Shown: piece by piece, positions 42,989 to 55,062 of the stretch | How positions within the stretch are numbered: the first letter of the stretch is position 1 | How the letters are laid out: each line of letters opens with the position of its first letter | Origin: Heterocephalus glaber | Taxonomy: Eukaryota > Chordata > Mammalia > Rodentia > Bathyergidae | Length of the DNA: 64,000 bases | Direction of reading: 5' to 3' | Assembly (NCBI RefSeq): GCF_000247695.1 | Contig: NW_004624804.1 | Location: 11,724,337 to 11,788,336, forward strand | Program-made: the position numbers and the translations under genes | The notes under the pieces: model-generated | Databases searched by the model: none | Seen by the model: only the letters and a program-made list of their open reading frames with translations | Told to the model about the DNA's origin: nothing

Positions 42989-44204
42989 ATTAAAATTGTA
43001 AATTTATATTATATATAACCACCTATTAAAAAAAAAAAATTCCAAGCCACAAATGGAAGCGTAAGAAAAGCTTTCCAATAGAGTGAAAGGCAGAGACTAG
43101 AGTGGGAAAACAAAGTTATCTTCTATTATTATTTTTTAAAAAACTACTATGATGGGAACAGAAAAAAGGGACAGGAAAAGGGATGAAGCAAAATTTGTCC
43201 TCCTGCCCCACCTTTTAAATAATTACTTAAAAAAAAAACCCCAAATAACCAGCAGACCAAACAAAGCAAATTTCAGGTATACAAATTATTGAAGTATTTC
43301 ATATCAATTTGGTCCAGTGTTTCTGAGCATTCCACAATGGGAAACAATGTAAGAATAAACAGGGTTGAGAGGAAAAACTGGGAAGAGATGACAAACACTG
43401 CAGAGGAGAAGCTGACAGAAGCTGTACACAAGTTTGTGGGAATCAGTGTCTAAGAAAGAGGAAAAGACAACAGGGAGCAAGTTGGGAATATTCTTTTTCC
43501 ATCATCAGTCTAGCCAATGTGAATGCTCTCTTTGGTCTAAGTTTAACCAAAAAGAAGGCAACCTCTCCCAAAATAAAAGGTGGCAACCTGATGCAGGGGG
43601 GAAAAAAAAACATCACACAATTATAATCTACGGAAGGAAAAAAGGGAGCTACTATGACGAACTGGAGTTTTGCCTACAGGTCTATTATTATAAATTAATT
43701 GGGTTCTGCCTAGGCTAGAGAAAGCCACAAAGAATGTGCTACCAGCCTAGTAGCAGGGAAGAAAATGTATAAAAAATTAGCCCATCTGAGAGCTGAGGGC
43801 TTGGGGCAACCAAGTAATTTCAAGCTCAAGAAAAGACAAAGACATTCTTGGGAGAGCCAGAACACAAGCACTGGTTCATCTGTCATACAGCAAGTCAAGA
43901 AACAGTGGTGCCTTAAAAACAGGTTAAAAAAAAAAATCTTAAAAGTGAAGCTTGTAACCCCTCAGAGCCATACATACAATGGGAATTCAAATCCATTTGC
44001 AAGATCTTAGCCAGATCCCCAAGTGCTCAGAAGTATGGGAACATGGGACTGCAGAGAGTCCTCCTGTGTGGTTCAGTGCTGGAGGTAGGGAGCTGTCTCC
44101 ACTAGAGAAAAAACACAAAGTCCCAACCAGACCCTTCTCCCCAAAAAGAAAAACAAACAACAAACCAAAACAACAACAGAAAAATCATGGGAAAAAAGGA
44201 GCGG

Positions 44205-44300
44205 GATGTACCATGTACAGGTGCAAATTCCCTAATGAGTGTTATCATTGTATATGTCTAAAATGTACCAATAAATGTTGTGCTATTAAAAAAAAAAAAA
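44205..44300 (+). mobile_element. L1-like 3' tail with A13
   Basis: tgagtgttatcattgtatat and accaataaatgttg before a poly(A) run resemble the tails at 41330, 58670 and 61850. The body 43330-44200 may be its 3' UTR but I cannot show that. Confidence 0.5.
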
Positions 44301-44456
44301 CTTTAAGGCACCACAAGCCTAGTAATCCCCCCAGGGCACAACTGAAAACATTGTTAAGGATGAAAGATAAAAGAAAATAACCTTCTACCACTAAGGGAAG
44401 GGCAGAAAATAGTCTAAAGCACCAGATCTTATACCAATGCCAGGAAAATTATTTTC

Positions 44457-44545
44457 GGGACCGGGGATTTAGCTCAGTAGTTTCAGCGCCTGCCTCGCAA
44501 GCACAAGGTCCCGAGTTCGATGTCCAGTACCAAAAAAAAAAGAAT
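44457..44545 (+). mobile_element. ID-like SINE
   Basis: Perfect 16-bp duplication caggaaaattattttc (44441-44456 and 44546-44561). Confidence 0.95.
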
Positions 44546-45154
44546 CAGGAAAATTATTTTCTCAAACAAGATTTGCAAAGATACAGGTGGTGTCTCATCT
44601 AAAAGGACAAGATCACTGGAAGTCCTACTGCAGATGACCACACACAAAGGACCTATCCAAACAGCCTAGACCAGAGCAACTGAGACGTCCTTGACTCCAA
44701 CAAGCCAACAAGCACCAAGTAACACAACAGCAGACTATCTCTCTGGAAGAGAATCAGAAGCATTTAGAAATTATCTAGAAAGGTACAGGCACAAGACAAG
44801 CCAAAGCTGAGAGGTGTTCAGGAAAACTGAGAAACATCTTCACATACACCAACCACAAGCCTAACCACAAAGAAACATGAAAAATTTGAGGCCAATGAGG
44901 TACTGAAGGCACCCTTTGCAGCATCAAAACTGAAACTGTCCTGACTAGGCTGACTCAACTCTCTATATTTAAAGTCCATATATTCCAGACATAAATATTA
45001 TTTATGCAGTCTTTACAGTCCTATTCACAATATCTAGAATTCAGTAAAATATTGTGAGATACCCAAAAGAGAAGAAAATACAACCCTCTATCAAGAGATA
45101 AAGCATTCAACAGAACCAGAATCAATGAAGTTAAAAACAGAAAAGACTGGGGGG

Positions 45155-45235
45155 GCTTGTTGTGCAGATAGCTCAGTAGTAGGGTGCCTATCTACCATGC
45201 ATCAGACTTGGTTCCCCAGAACTTGGGGACAAGGG
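45155..45235 (+). mobile_element. Old ID-like remnant
   Basis: gcagatagctcagtagtagg with a poorly kept B box. Confidence 0.55.
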
Positions 45236-45568
45236 GTGTGGAAAAAAACAAAACTTGAGGGTTTGGTTTTTTTTAATCAGTAAATTAAGAAACCTCTGGC
45301 AAGAGTGGGAAAAAAAGACACAAATTGTCAATACTGGGAGTGAAAAACTGAATGTTCTACAGATCCTATAGATTTTGAAAGGAAAAATTATGCAACATTA
45401 CAAATTTATGCCTATACACTCACCAGTTTAGATGAAATGGTCAAATTCTTCAAAAAATATGAATCACCAAAACTCACACAGTAATTGATAACTTGATTAG
45501 TCTTATATTTATTTTTAAAATTGAATCTACAGTAAAAACTTCCAACAGACAAAACTTGAGGTGCAGAT

Positions 45569-45629
45569 GGGAAACTTAGGGAAACCTACTAATATCTTAG
45601 GGAAACTTAGGGAAACCTACTAATATCTA
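45569..45629 (+). repeat. 31-bp tandem duplication
   Basis: Two adjacent copies with period 31 starting gggaaacttagggaaacc (45569 and 45600), inside the L1 fragment. Confidence 0.9.
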
Positions 45630-45755
45630 AAAAATAAACACAGCAAATCTACACAAACTCTTCCAAAACACAGAAGAGAAGGTAACACTTTCTAACCTCA
45701 TTTTAGGAGGCTAGTATTTATTTTCATGATACTAATATCAAAGATGATACATATT

Positions 45756-45840
45756 TTTTTTTTTTTGGTACCGGCGATCGAACTCAGGTAATAGCGCTTG
45801 CACAGCAGGCGGCGAAACCACTGAGCTAGATCCCCGGCCC
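45756..45840 (-). mobile_element. ID-like SINE
   Basis: 11-bp duplication tgatacatatt (45745-45755 and 45841-45851). Confidence 0.94.
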
Positions 45841-46125
45841 TGATACATATTAACTGGGCCAGTACAGGTTTGAGATTACCTATATAATATCTGTAATAAC
45901 ATCATTTTATTACCTACATTTGTAGTATAAAGAGAAATTTTAACATGCATAGATAGGCTCATCTTGGCTCAGTTCTAGGTAAATTCTATTATCAGTAGAA
46001 AACAAGACTGAGAAATGCACATATTTAGGAAATCTACTAATGAATAAAAATGATCAAGTTAAAATAATTATATCACAAAACAAACACAGCAATGGTAGCA
46101 ATATTTCAAGCATAAGAACTCAAGA

Positions 46126-46253
46126 GCCAGGTATGGTGGCCCATTACCTGTAATCCCAGCACTCAGGAGGCTGAGAGAGGAAGAATGTCATGAATTCAAG
46201 GCCAGTCTGAACTACACTGCTAGACCTTGTCTCAAAAAACAAAACAAAACAAG
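46126..46253 (+). mobile_element. B1 SINE
   Basis: gccaggtatggtggcccatt to ctagaccttgtctcaaaaaa. Confidence 0.9.
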
Positions 46254-46331
46254 GGTTCAGTGGCACTGTGCCTGCCTGGCAAGAGCAAGGACCTGAGTTC
46301 AATGCCCAGTACCAAAAATAAATAAATAAAG
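46254..46331 (+). mobile_element. 5'-truncated ID-like SINE
   Basis: ggttcagtggcactgtgcct to an (aaat)n tail, abutting the B1. Confidence 0.88.
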
Positions 46332-46391
46332 TTTCACTTTTTATACATTTGAACCAGATCTCATTTTACAATTATTAGAAGCTGACTGCAT

Positions 46392-46547
46392 GCTGGGCAT
46401 GGTGACGCATGCCTGTATCCCAGCACTTGCAAGTCTGAAGCCGGAGGACTGCTGTTAGTCCGAGGCCAGACTAGGATATACTGTGAGTTCAAGGCCAACC
46501 TGAACTACAAAGGGATACCCTGTCTCAAAAATAAATAAATTTTTAAA
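46392..46547 (+). mobile_element. B1 SINE
   Basis: gctgggcatggtgacgcatg to gggataccctgtctcaaaa; agctgactgca and agctgattgca flank it. Confidence 0.9.
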
Positions 46548-46558
46548 AAGCTGATTGC

Positions 46559-46662
46559 AGCCCTAACTCCAGCACTGGGGAGGCTGAAGCAGGAAGATCA
46601 CTGGAGTTCGAGGCCAGCCCACATGGCACAGAGAGACTCTGTCCCCCCTCCCCCCAAAAAAG
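46559..46662 (+). mobile_element. 5'-truncated B1 SINE
   Basis: ccagcactggggaggctgaa to gagactctgtcccccc. Confidence 0.85.
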
Positions 46663-47217
46663 ATTGCACAGCAATCTCAAACTGTAAGTTGAAGTTTATT
46701 TTCTACTTTCCTGCAGCCCAGGTAAAAGCAATAAACGGGGTGGGGGTAGGGGGGGTTGAATATGGAGAAAGAACTTCTTCCAAGTATTTATTATAAGCTG
46801 CAACACAAATTCTGCCAGTTTCTCTGACCACCACCTGATATTTCAGACTCACATCCAACTCCCTCTTCAATACTGATTTAGCACCTCAAAACTGAATTTA
46901 CTTTTCCCATCCCACCCAAATAGGAAATTCTGTTCTTCCTTCTGTATTTTTCCTACCACATTCTTCATCACAAGTATGCTATGACTATCTACCTAATAAA
47001 AGCAAGCCCAAAATTTAGAGACAATTCTAAAATTCTAATTATCACTCCTTTCCCTTACCTCCTTAGTCAGTCAATCATCAAATTGTAATGATCTAATCTC
47101 TAAAATATTTTTCAGTTTCATCTCCTTAAAGTCCATTGTACTGCACAAAAATCCCTATTCTTCTCTCTAGATTTGCCATCAACTACCTTCCAAATAAGAA
47201 CTAACCTCTGGTGTTTT

Positions 47218-47252
47218 ATTTATATATATATATATTATATATATATATATCC
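47218..47252. repeat. (TA)n palindromic microsatellite
   Basis: About 34 bp of alternating TA with a central TT; self-complementary. Confidence 0.9.
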
Positions 47253-47363
47253 CTACAATATCTACCCTCTGGGTCTTTCTTTTAAATGATATTTGCTATC
47301 TCGTTCCTCATACTGCAGAAATAATAGTTTACTGCCCACTCTGTGCCTATACATACTTCCGCA

Positions 47364-47571
47364 CTTTTTTTCTTTTGTAGCACCAGGGATTTAACCCACA
47401 GTCTCACACATGCTGGCAAGCACTCTGCCACCAAACTACATCCCCAACCCTTGCAATTTTGTTTTTGGGAACAGGGTCTCACTAAATTACCCATCTGGCC
47501 TTGAACTTGCAATCCTCCTGCTTCAGTATCCCAAGTAGCTGGGATTATAGGCATATGATACCACCCAGCTT
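47364..47571 (-). mobile_element. B1-ID composite SINE
   Basis: caccagggatttaacccaca, then gggaacagggtctcacta to accacccagctt. Confidence 0.85.
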
Positions 47572-47603
47572 GCTGTTCTCAAACATATTTTCAACTTTTC
47601 CAT

Positions 47604-47792
47604 TTTTTTCCTCCAGTACTGCGTATTGAATCCAGGGGTGCTTTACCACTGAGCTTTTATCCCAGCCCATTTTATTTATTTATTTTGAGACAAAGTTTCA
47701 TTAAATTGCCCAGGCTGTTCTGGAACTTGCAATCCACCTGCCTACACCTCCACAGTAGCAGGGATTACAACTGTAGAGCACTATACCCTGTT
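47604..47792 (-). mobile_element. B1-ID composite SINE
   Basis: tactgcgtattgaatccagg, then ttgagacaaagtttcatta. Confidence 0.82.
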
Positions 47793-47969
47793 CTAATTCT
47801 TACTCTCATTTTTAACAATTCAGCCCAAATATCATGTACCCCAATAAATAACCACCTCCATATCCCCAAATTTGTGTAAGCCTTGCAATTATCTTACCTT
47901 TGCTCCTAACAAATCATACTGAAATTATATGCTTCTATATATTTAACTGCACTAGTCTGTAGGAGTCTT

Positions 47970-48071
47970 GGGCCGGGGATTACATCAGTGGTTCCGCCGC
48001 CCGCCGTGCAAGCACAAGGTCCCAAATTCAATCCCCAGTATCAAAAAAAAAAAAAAAAAAAAAAAAAAAAG
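47970..48071 (+). mobile_element. ID-like SINE with a tail of about 30 A
   Basis: gggccggggattacatcagt; the unbroken tail suggests youth. Copies of ctgtaggagtctt (one mismatch) flank it. Confidence 0.93.
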
Positions 48072-48528
48072 GAAATAATTAGACTGTAAGAGTCTTGAAG
48101 GCAGAGACCTGAGCTATAATTCTACTAAACTAGCACACTAACTCAATCTGCATTGAACTGCATCATAATTTTTTCATTTTTTTCTTTTTAAAAAGACCAG
48201 AAAATGGAAGGAAAACTATGTCACATAAACAAACAATCCTTACTAAAATAATCAATTCTTGCTCATGAAAAGGGACCTAGAAATGAAAGTGATTAATAAT
48301 GTACCTTCCCTCACAAAAACCTTCCTTCCTTCTTTTCACAAAATCCCTTATCCCAAGCAATCTTTGAGGCAAATAATTATGATCTGAAACTGTCTTGTGC
48401 TAATAAGATTACAAGAATGATACACAGATAAGCTTGGTTAATAATTTGTTACTAAAGTCTTTAGTGCACAAATTTCTACCTAAACAGCATGAAGAGAAAA
48501 TAGTTTATTATATATGAAGTATTGGTTG

Positions 48529-48614
48529 TTTTTTTTTTTTGGTACTGAGGATCAAATTCAGAACCTTGCACTTCCCAGGCAGACACGGTGCCACTAAGCT
48601 AAATCCCCAGCCCC
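48529..48614 (-). mobile_element. ID-like SINE
   Basis: ggtactgaggatcaaattca to gctaaatccccagcccc; atatgaagtatt (one mismatch) flanks it. Confidence 0.92.
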
Positions 48615-48732
48615 ATATGAAATATTCCTAACAAGTTACCAAGGACTAACTAATGCGCCCTCTTTCAAACAAGTATATTGTTGAATGACATAGATAAGTA
48701 GTATACTGATACATCACACATTAAGAGAAAAC

Positions 48733-48840
48733 AGGAGCCACATGTGGTGGCACACCCCGTAGCACACAAGAGGCTAAGGCAGGAGGATCATGGACCAGTG
48801 GCGGCTACATGGTAAGATCCTGCCTAAAAGAAAAAGGGGG
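48733..48840 (+). mobile_element. B1-like SINE
   Basis: ccacatgtggtggcacaccc to aagatcctgcctaaaag. Confidence 0.8.
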
Positions 48841-48872
48841 AGGGGGGATGAGGAAGGTGACAAAGTTAGGTA

Positions 48873-49070
48873 GTAGCTGGTGTGGTGGCACATACCTGTA
48901 ATCCTAGCTACTCAGGAGGCTGAGACAGAAAGATCCCAAATTTGAGGCCAGCTTAAGCAATTTACTAAGACCTTGTCTCAAATAAAACAGGACTGGGGGC
49001 ACGGCTCACTGGTAGAGCACTTGACTAGCATGCACAAGGCCTTGGATTCAATCCCCATTAACAAATGGAG
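48873..49070 (+). mobile_element. B1-ID composite SINE
   Basis: gctggtgtggtggcacatac, ttgtctcaaataaaaca, then gggcacggctcactggtaga. Confidence 0.9.
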
Positions 49071-49228
49071 AAAAAAAGTAAATATACAGAAATTTGTAAA
49101 AAGATCACAAGTCAAACTTTAAAGGTAACAAAGTCAAGGTTTGCCATACAATTTAGGTATATACAATTATAGCTGTCCATATAAATAATACATGCATGCA
49201 ATATTCTGTATTAATTTCCTGACCAACT

Positions 49229-49320
49229 AAGTGAAACTGTCTCAAAAAAAATTTTTTTAAACGGCTAGGGATAGAGTTCAGTGATAAAGTACTTGCCCAA
49301 CATGAGCAAGGCCTTAGGTT
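49229..49320 (+). mobile_element. 3' part of a B1-ID composite SINE
   Basis: aactgtctcaaaaaaaat then ctagggatagagttcagtga. Confidence 0.75.
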
Positions 49321-50033
49321 TATAAAATTTTAAAAGTTGTTAAAATGAGAAATGAACATTAATCTGAGCTGTCTTCATTCCTCTGTTATATACAACTCAA
49401 CCTGTGACAACTCAATTAATATAAACATTTACTCTATGTTAAAAAGTCTTTAGAATAATTCATCATTTAAAATATGCAGTTGTTACTGGACTAGAGATAA
49501 CCCCTTTAGTCTTCACTACCTCTAAAATTCTATGGGTTCATTAACTTATAATCTACCTTATAAATGGTATGACTCCTAAATTTACATTAATACTTATATT
49601 TAAAAAATCTAAAAGTCATTGCTTCAGCTGACCCCAAACGGTATTTTCAAAAGTGATAGCATCTATTTCCACTTAATTTGTATTTCTAGACTGACTAATC
49701 TGAAACCAATAACTTACACTTCCTTAAAGTTATTCAATGACTTCAGAGAACCACAACTTCCCTAGGTCATTAAGTGACTCAAGAGAAGGAAGAGACTTTT
49801 CTGTCACCTAATAAAATCAAAAATTAAATAGGACAAAAAGTATAAGCACAAGAGCATTATATAAAGTACCAGCTCCTTGAGAAAAATTCTTTTCCTTCCC
49901 TTCACAACAAATTGTGTGATAAAGATAGGTGGTCTTTGGGAGTAATTATTATTTTTTGATGTATACTTTTATCTTAATATTATACAATTATTATTCAGGA
50001 AATACTACCTAAATTTGTAACAAAAATATTTGG

Positions 50034-50097
50034 CAGGCCTGTAAATAGAGCTCAGTGGTGGAGCATTTGTCCAGCACATAAACGGCCCTGGGTTTGG
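50034..50097 (+). mobile_element. Old ID SINE
   Basis: atagagctcagtggtggagc and gccctgggtttggg, running into a short GT repeat. Confidence 0.75.
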
Positions 50098-50229
50098 GTG
50101 TGTGTGTGTTTGTTTTGTAAAATATAGGGACTATACTGTACCAAGAATAAAAGAGCTGCTGAGTTAGGCTGACAAAATTCTGGAGGTTCTTCCTCCTTAC
50201 AGGTTTTTCCAATAAACAACTTAATGCTT

Positions 50230-50310
50230 TTCTTTTGTTTTTAGTACTGTGGGATCAAACTGAGGGCCTTGCCCATCCTAGGTAACTAGTCTACCACTAC
50301 CTCCCAGTCC
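50230..50310 (-). mobile_element. Old ID SINE
   Basis: tactgtgggatcaaactgag to ctacctcccagtcc. Confidence 0.7.
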
Positions 50311-50558
50311 ATTTTCAAATGCTACTATTGGTCCCCCAATTTAAAATCATATACAATATATTCTTAGCAGAAATACTATCTGGGCAAAATCAGCATTTAT
50401 TATGGACAAAATGATGTATTTTTGTTTCTTTAACCTAGCTTTAATAGAAACATAATTTAGAAACTATTTTAACTACTTCCACTAAATATAAACATTTTGT
50501 AAAAAAGAATTCTATCCCATGTAAAAAAGTTCATGTCAATAAAACTTTAAAATACGTT

Positions 50559-50680
50559 AGCCCAGCATGGTCACACCTGTAGTTCCAGTTACTAGGAGGA
50601 GGACTGCTGGGCCCAGGAGTTCAAGACCAGGTTGGACAATGTAGCAAGACCCCATTGCAAAACAACAAAAACAAAAAACC
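50559..50680 (+). mobile_element. B1-like SINE
   Basis: gcccagcatggtcacacctg to gcaagaccccattgcaaaac. Confidence 0.82.
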
Positions 50681-50729
50681 TGTTACTTTGGCAATGACAT
50701 GTCATAAAATCCAAAGACGTACCATAGTT

Positions 50730-50910
50730 TCTCCCACCTCCAGTACTAGGCTCAAACTCAAGGGTGCTCTACCACAGAGCTACATCCCCAGACCTTTTTA
50801 TTTTGAGATAGGGTGTTGCTAATTGCCTAAACTAGCCTTGAAACTGGCATCCTCCTGCTTCAGCTTTCCAAGCAGCTGGGATTAGAAACACGTATCACCA
50901 TGCCTGGGCC
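50730..50910 (-). mobile_element. B1-ID composite SINE
   Basis: ggctcaaactcaagggtgct, then gagatagggtgttgcta. Confidence 0.82.
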
Positions 50911-51094
50911 ACAGCTCACTTTTTTCTTAAACTTAGAGGAAACCTGACACTGCTAGGTTATCATTTCTTATTATGTTACCATCCTTTCTACAGAATGTGC
51001 CTACTTTCTTTTTCATGTACTGCATATGTTTGTACACAAGTGTCAATGTACTTATTGGATACATCAACAAAGACAATTTAAATATTTAAAAAGT

Positions 51095-51122
51095 AGGGCT
51101 GGGGATTTAGCTCAGTGGCATT
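51095..51122 (+). mobile_element. ID-like SINE, 5' 28 bp only
   Basis: gggctggggatttagctcag stops abruptly after cagtggcat; the rest has been deleted. Confidence 0.75.
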
Positions 51123-51229
51123 TGGCAGAATTTTCCTAAGAGTTCTTTTTATTTAAGTAGTTCTCACCAAAACTGGGTAAGGAGAGAGACGCTATTTATT
51201 TATACTCTTTCAGTAAATGTATATGTGTG

Positions 51230-51396
51230 TAGAATGCTAGGGACTGAACTCAAGTAGTGCTGAGCTACACATGTAGGGCTTGTTTAATTCTGAGATGGAG
51301 TCTTGAAAAGTTGCCCAGGATGGCCTTGAACTTGAAAACTTCCTGCCTTAGCCTCTGGATTACCTGGGATTACAGGTTGTATTACCATGTCCAACT
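51230..51396 (-). mobile_element. B1-ID composite SINE
   Basis: gctagggactgaactcaagt to taccatgtccaactc. Confidence 0.8.
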
Positions 51397-51409
51397 CAAT
51401 AAAAATCTG

Positions 51410-51555
51410 TTTTTTTCTTTTTTTTGAGACAAAGTCTCACTATGTAGTTTAGGCTGGCCTTGAACTCACTATGTAGCCCAGGCTGGCCTCGAACTCTCAG
51501 TGATCCTTCTGCTTCAGCCTCCCAAGTGCTGGGATTACAGGTATACACCACCACT
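51410..51555 (-). mobile_element. B1 SINE
   Basis: gagacaaagtctcactatgt to tatacaccaccac; well-kept 29-bp duplication. Confidence 0.93.
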
Positions 51556-51729
51556 ATTTAATACTTTAAATAAATCAATTTCATATTAAATTTACTCTCA
51601 GCCCAAAAGAAATCTGAAACCCCTAGAACATATTAATTTGATAGTAAGAAAAAATCAATGTTGACAAAGAAATTATTCACTGAAATCTTTAAAATCATGA
51701 AGTAAAATATGATAGCCTTTTCCAAAATA

Positions 51730-51815
51730 GGGCCGGGGATTTAGCTCAGTGGTTTCACCACCTGCCCCACAAGCATAAGGACCCGAGTTTGCTCCCCAGT
51801 GCCAAAAAAAATAAA
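51730..51815 (+). mobile_element. ID-like SINE
   Basis: gggccggggatttagctcag to aaaaaaaataaag. Confidence 0.93.
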
Positions 51816-52231
51816 GTTAATTTTTATTTGAATCAGTAGTCAAAGATTTGATATAATCATAATTATTTAAAGAAGTATCCTCTTATTCACTATTACTAAA
51901 AGAGAAAACTAAAAAGCGTATTTCAATGAATGGTTGTTTGAAAAGTCATTATGAATATTTTAAAAATAGTTTTTATCTCTCTGCACATCAAAAACTTAAA
52001 ACATTACGTAATTATCTTAATTTAACAAAACTTACCTAAAATAAAGTCAATGGAAGGTTAATCATTTTCAACTCAATAGGATAATCATACATATTTGCAG
52101 AATACCAGGAAAAAAGCAATTATTACTAAGTAATCAGTTTCCTCTGAACTAAAAACATACTTATGTGTCCTGGATGTGTAACAAGTAATATATTCTCTTA
52201 ATAAAACTTTTAAATTCCTACCTAAAGATTA

Positions 52232-52314
52232 CTGGGGTGGGGGGTACCGGGGATCGAACTCAGGACCTTCCACTTTCAAGGCAGGCAGCGGAACCACTGA
52301 GCTAAATTCCCGGC
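52232..52314 (-). mobile_element. ID-like SINE
   Basis: ggtaccggggatcgaactca; aagattact copies flank it. Confidence 0.93.
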
Positions 52315-52534
52315 CCAAGATTACTTTCATTAGTCAACATGAGAACCCTAAAATTTTCTCTTCATTATTTTTTAGCAAATTCTCTGCTTTTTTTGGCTCC
52401 CAATTTCTCAATGTTTTCTTCAAAAGGAAGAAAATACTCTTCCTAAACTATACAAACTGCTAATAAATTTTAATCTCAATTATTTCTGAAGTACTCAAGT
52501 GCCTTCTACTAGTACACTATTTTATGTTTCTTTT

Positions 52535-52728
52535 CTTTTTTCTGCTTCGGCAGTACTGAAATTGAACCCCAGGCCTTCCACTGAACTACATCCCCAGCCT
52601 TTTCCTTATTTTGAGACAATCTAATTGCTAAATTGCTAAACTGCTCAAATTAGGCTGGAATTTGTGATCATCCTGCTTCATTCTCCCAGAGTGCTGGGAT
52701 TACAGGCATGCACCACCACACCCAGCTG
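52535..52728 (-). mobile_element. B1-ID composite SINE
   Basis: actgaaattgaaccccaggc, then a B1 part ending ccaccacacccagct. Confidence 0.88.
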
Positions 52729-52791
52729 TTTTATATTTCTTTAACCAAAACAGTAAAGGCATTTCCTTATCCTAAAAAGTATTACAGCTAG

Positions 52792-52873
52792 GCCCGGGGA
52801 TTTACCTCAGTGGTTTCGCTGCCTGCTGCACAAGCACAAGGACCCAAGTTTGATCCCTGGTACCAAAAAAAAA
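52792..52873 (+). mobile_element. ID-like SINE
   Basis: ggcccggggatttacctcag; gttacagcta-type copies flank it. Confidence 0.92.
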
Positions 52874-53724
52874 AGTGTTACAGCTATTCTGAAACCCTGA
52901 CTACTAGAACTCCAAGTAAAAATACTGTTGATGATTCATATTTACTGTAGGCATATTCACCTGTATTCTGTCCCTATAATACAAGAGTGTATGAAGACCA
53001 CAAAATATGGGGTCCCTAATAAAGTCGATTCGCCTATTGTAATCTTAAGTTCAAATTATATTTGTCTGTAATATCTTATGATTCATTTTAGGGCCACTCT
53101 TACTCTTACCATTCCTCCTTATTGCCAGATTCACAAAACTCCCAAAGGACTCCAAAGGTGTCCCATTATAATTCTACCTTCATCGTGCCTGTCTTCTCTA
53201 GAATACACTCTTGTATTTCACATCTCTCCTCGTCACAACCAATGCACATTAACTTTTCTGTGTTCCACTTTCTCTGAACTGTCATCTGTGTGTGGTAAGT
53301 TTATTCAATAAATTAGTCTGTGCTACTAAAAGACAATAAAGTTTTCCCTAAGAATTTGTGATTTTAAGCAGCATCTTAGAAAGAACCCCTTATGACACTG
53401 GAGAGAAAGAAATAAAGTTTGGCACTGGCAATTCTAAAGTTATACCTCTACTCAACCACCTATTTACCCATTTGTGATGTAGGGCTAATTATAATGCAGT
53501 ATAGTTTAAATTAAAAATTAATGTAATCATATAACCACTAGAAAATTTATGTCTGGCTTAGATATATGCCTCAAGGCAAATGTCAATTAAAGCTGCAATT
53601 GTACAGTTTTAATATAGGTTTCATTATCTGATAAATATCTTCATCCTGAAAGTGGAGCAAATAACTCCCTGTAGCCAATCTTGTTAAAATGGGTTAGGTA
53701 ATTTTTTAACCTAATCAGTCAACT

Positions 53725-53812
53725 TTTTTTTTTTCTTTTTGGTACCGGGGATTGAACTCAGGACCTTGGGCTGCAAGGCAGGTGCAGTGCCACTGGGCAA
53801 AATCCCCAGGCC
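53725..53812 (-). mobile_element. ID-like SINE
   Basis: ggtaccggggattgaactca to aaaatccccaggcc. Confidence 0.92.
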
Positions 53813-53903
53813 TTAATTAGTCAGTTTTTATAAGGGCACACCATATACTGGTATGAAGTTCTCGCAGCCTATCTGGTATTTGTTACTTAAAAGTATCCCT
53901 TCT

Positions 53904-54030
53904 GGCCAGTCAAGGTGGCACACCTGTGTAATCCCAGGTACTCAAGGAAGCTGAAGCAGGACTGCAAGTCTGAGGCCAGGCTGGGCAGCTTAGTGAGATC
54001 CTGGCTCAAAATAAAATTAGAAAGGATTGG
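53904..54030 (+). mobile_element. B1-like SINE
   Basis: ggccagtcaaggtggcacac to gatcctggctcaaaa. Confidence 0.82.
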
Positions 54031-54035
54031 AAATG

Positions 54036-54332
54036 AGAAGGGCATAATGGTAGACACTTGTAATCCCAACACTGATTGATTTGAGACAGACAGTAACAAT
54101 TTCAAGCCCAACCTGGGCAACTTAGTGAAACCTGTCTCAAAATTTAAAAAATTGTAGGGCCAGGGATTTAGCTAGTGGTTCTGCTGCCTGCTTGGCAAGC
54201 ACAAGGTCCCAAGTTCAATCCCCGGACCAAAAAATTTTAAAAATTGTAAAAAAGGGCTAGGTACATATCCCAGTGCAAAGGCCTTGGGTTCAATCCTCAT
54301 ACTATCAAAAAAAAAAAAAAAAAAAAGGGAGG
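54036..54332 (+). mobile_element. B1-ID composite SINE split by an ID insertion
   Basis: B1 half 54036-54155, ID half 54252-54332 ending in A19; a younger ID copy lies between them at 54157-54230. Confidence 0.78.
54157..54230 (+). mobile_element. ID-like SINE nested in a composite SINE
   Basis: gggccagggatttagctagt; near-identical aattttaaaaattgta sequence on both sides. Confidence 0.88.
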
Positions 54333-54420
54333 GGGAAGAAATGTAGATAAAAATTAATTTTAGGCATCTTTTCTACTTTCTGCTTTCATAATAAGTTGGC
54401 ATATTACAAACATAATTAGA

Positions 54421-54545
54421 TTTTTTTTTTTTTGAGACAAGGCATGCCATACAGTTCAGGCTGTCCTTGAACTTGTGGTGATCCTCCTGCCTCACTCAGC
54501 CTCCCAAGTTCCTAGATTACAGGCATGGGCCACCACACTCGGCTA
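54421..54545 (-). mobile_element. B1 SINE (one 29-bp unit)
   Basis: ttgagacaaggcatgccata to ccaccacactcggctag. Confidence 0.88.
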
Positions 54546-54942
54546 GACATTTCTTTTTTCAAATTACATTTTTCCCCCCAAATTCTGGCAAATCACTTTA
54601 TTCATTATCTCATTAATCCAAAACATAGTCTCATATAACCAAGAGCACTTAATACCATTTTACTCATTCAGCAATTAACTCTATAGTTACAAATGTAGAA
54701 CATCCTTTCAGAACACTACATCCAAGGTTCTTTTACCAGAATCAGATGGCTTCTACTGTATAATAATCTCATGAAAAAGACAACTGACCAAAATCACAAA
54801 CTTGGAGGCAGCTACATTAATTTGGAAAAGATAAAAGTTCCCCAAATCTTCCTATCTTAACAGTGAAAAATAACTTTCCTAGCTCAAATGAAATCCTCAC
54901 AAGACACTGTATAAAATGGAATATTATAAACTGTACTAATTC

Positions 54943-55062
54943 TGCTGGGCACACGCCTGTAATCCCAGCACTTGGGAGGCTGAGGGGGGAGGATTGCTGG
55001 GCTACACAGTGAGTTCAGGGTCAGCAAGACCCTGTCTCAAAAAAATAATAATAAAATAAAAT
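54943..55062 (+). mobile_element. B1 SINE, internally deleted
   Basis: tgctgggcacacgcctgtaa to agaccctgtctcaaaaaaat; tgtactaat copies flank it. Confidence 0.9.

Larger units (their letters stand above)
41660..43040 (+). mobile_element. L1 3' portion with several nested SINEs
   Basis: agatcagatagccagaatat, attcacagcagcattattca, and atgaatggataaacaaaatt are ORF2 end landmarks; ttgaactatatactttaaag is in the 3' UTR. Seven SINEs have landed in it. Confidence 0.75.
45300..45900 (+). mobile_element. L1 ORF2 fragment
   Basis: gatgaaatggtcaaattctt and ctacacaaactcttccaaaa follow ORF2 order. It contains a 31-bp tandem duplication and a later ID-like insertion. Confidence 0.7.

Noticed and set aside
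43434..44380. Overlapping plus-strand ORFs of 81-133 codons
   Set aside because: Low-complexity Lys/Asn-rich frames ending in an L1-like tail and poly(A); no domain or codon bias suggests a gene.
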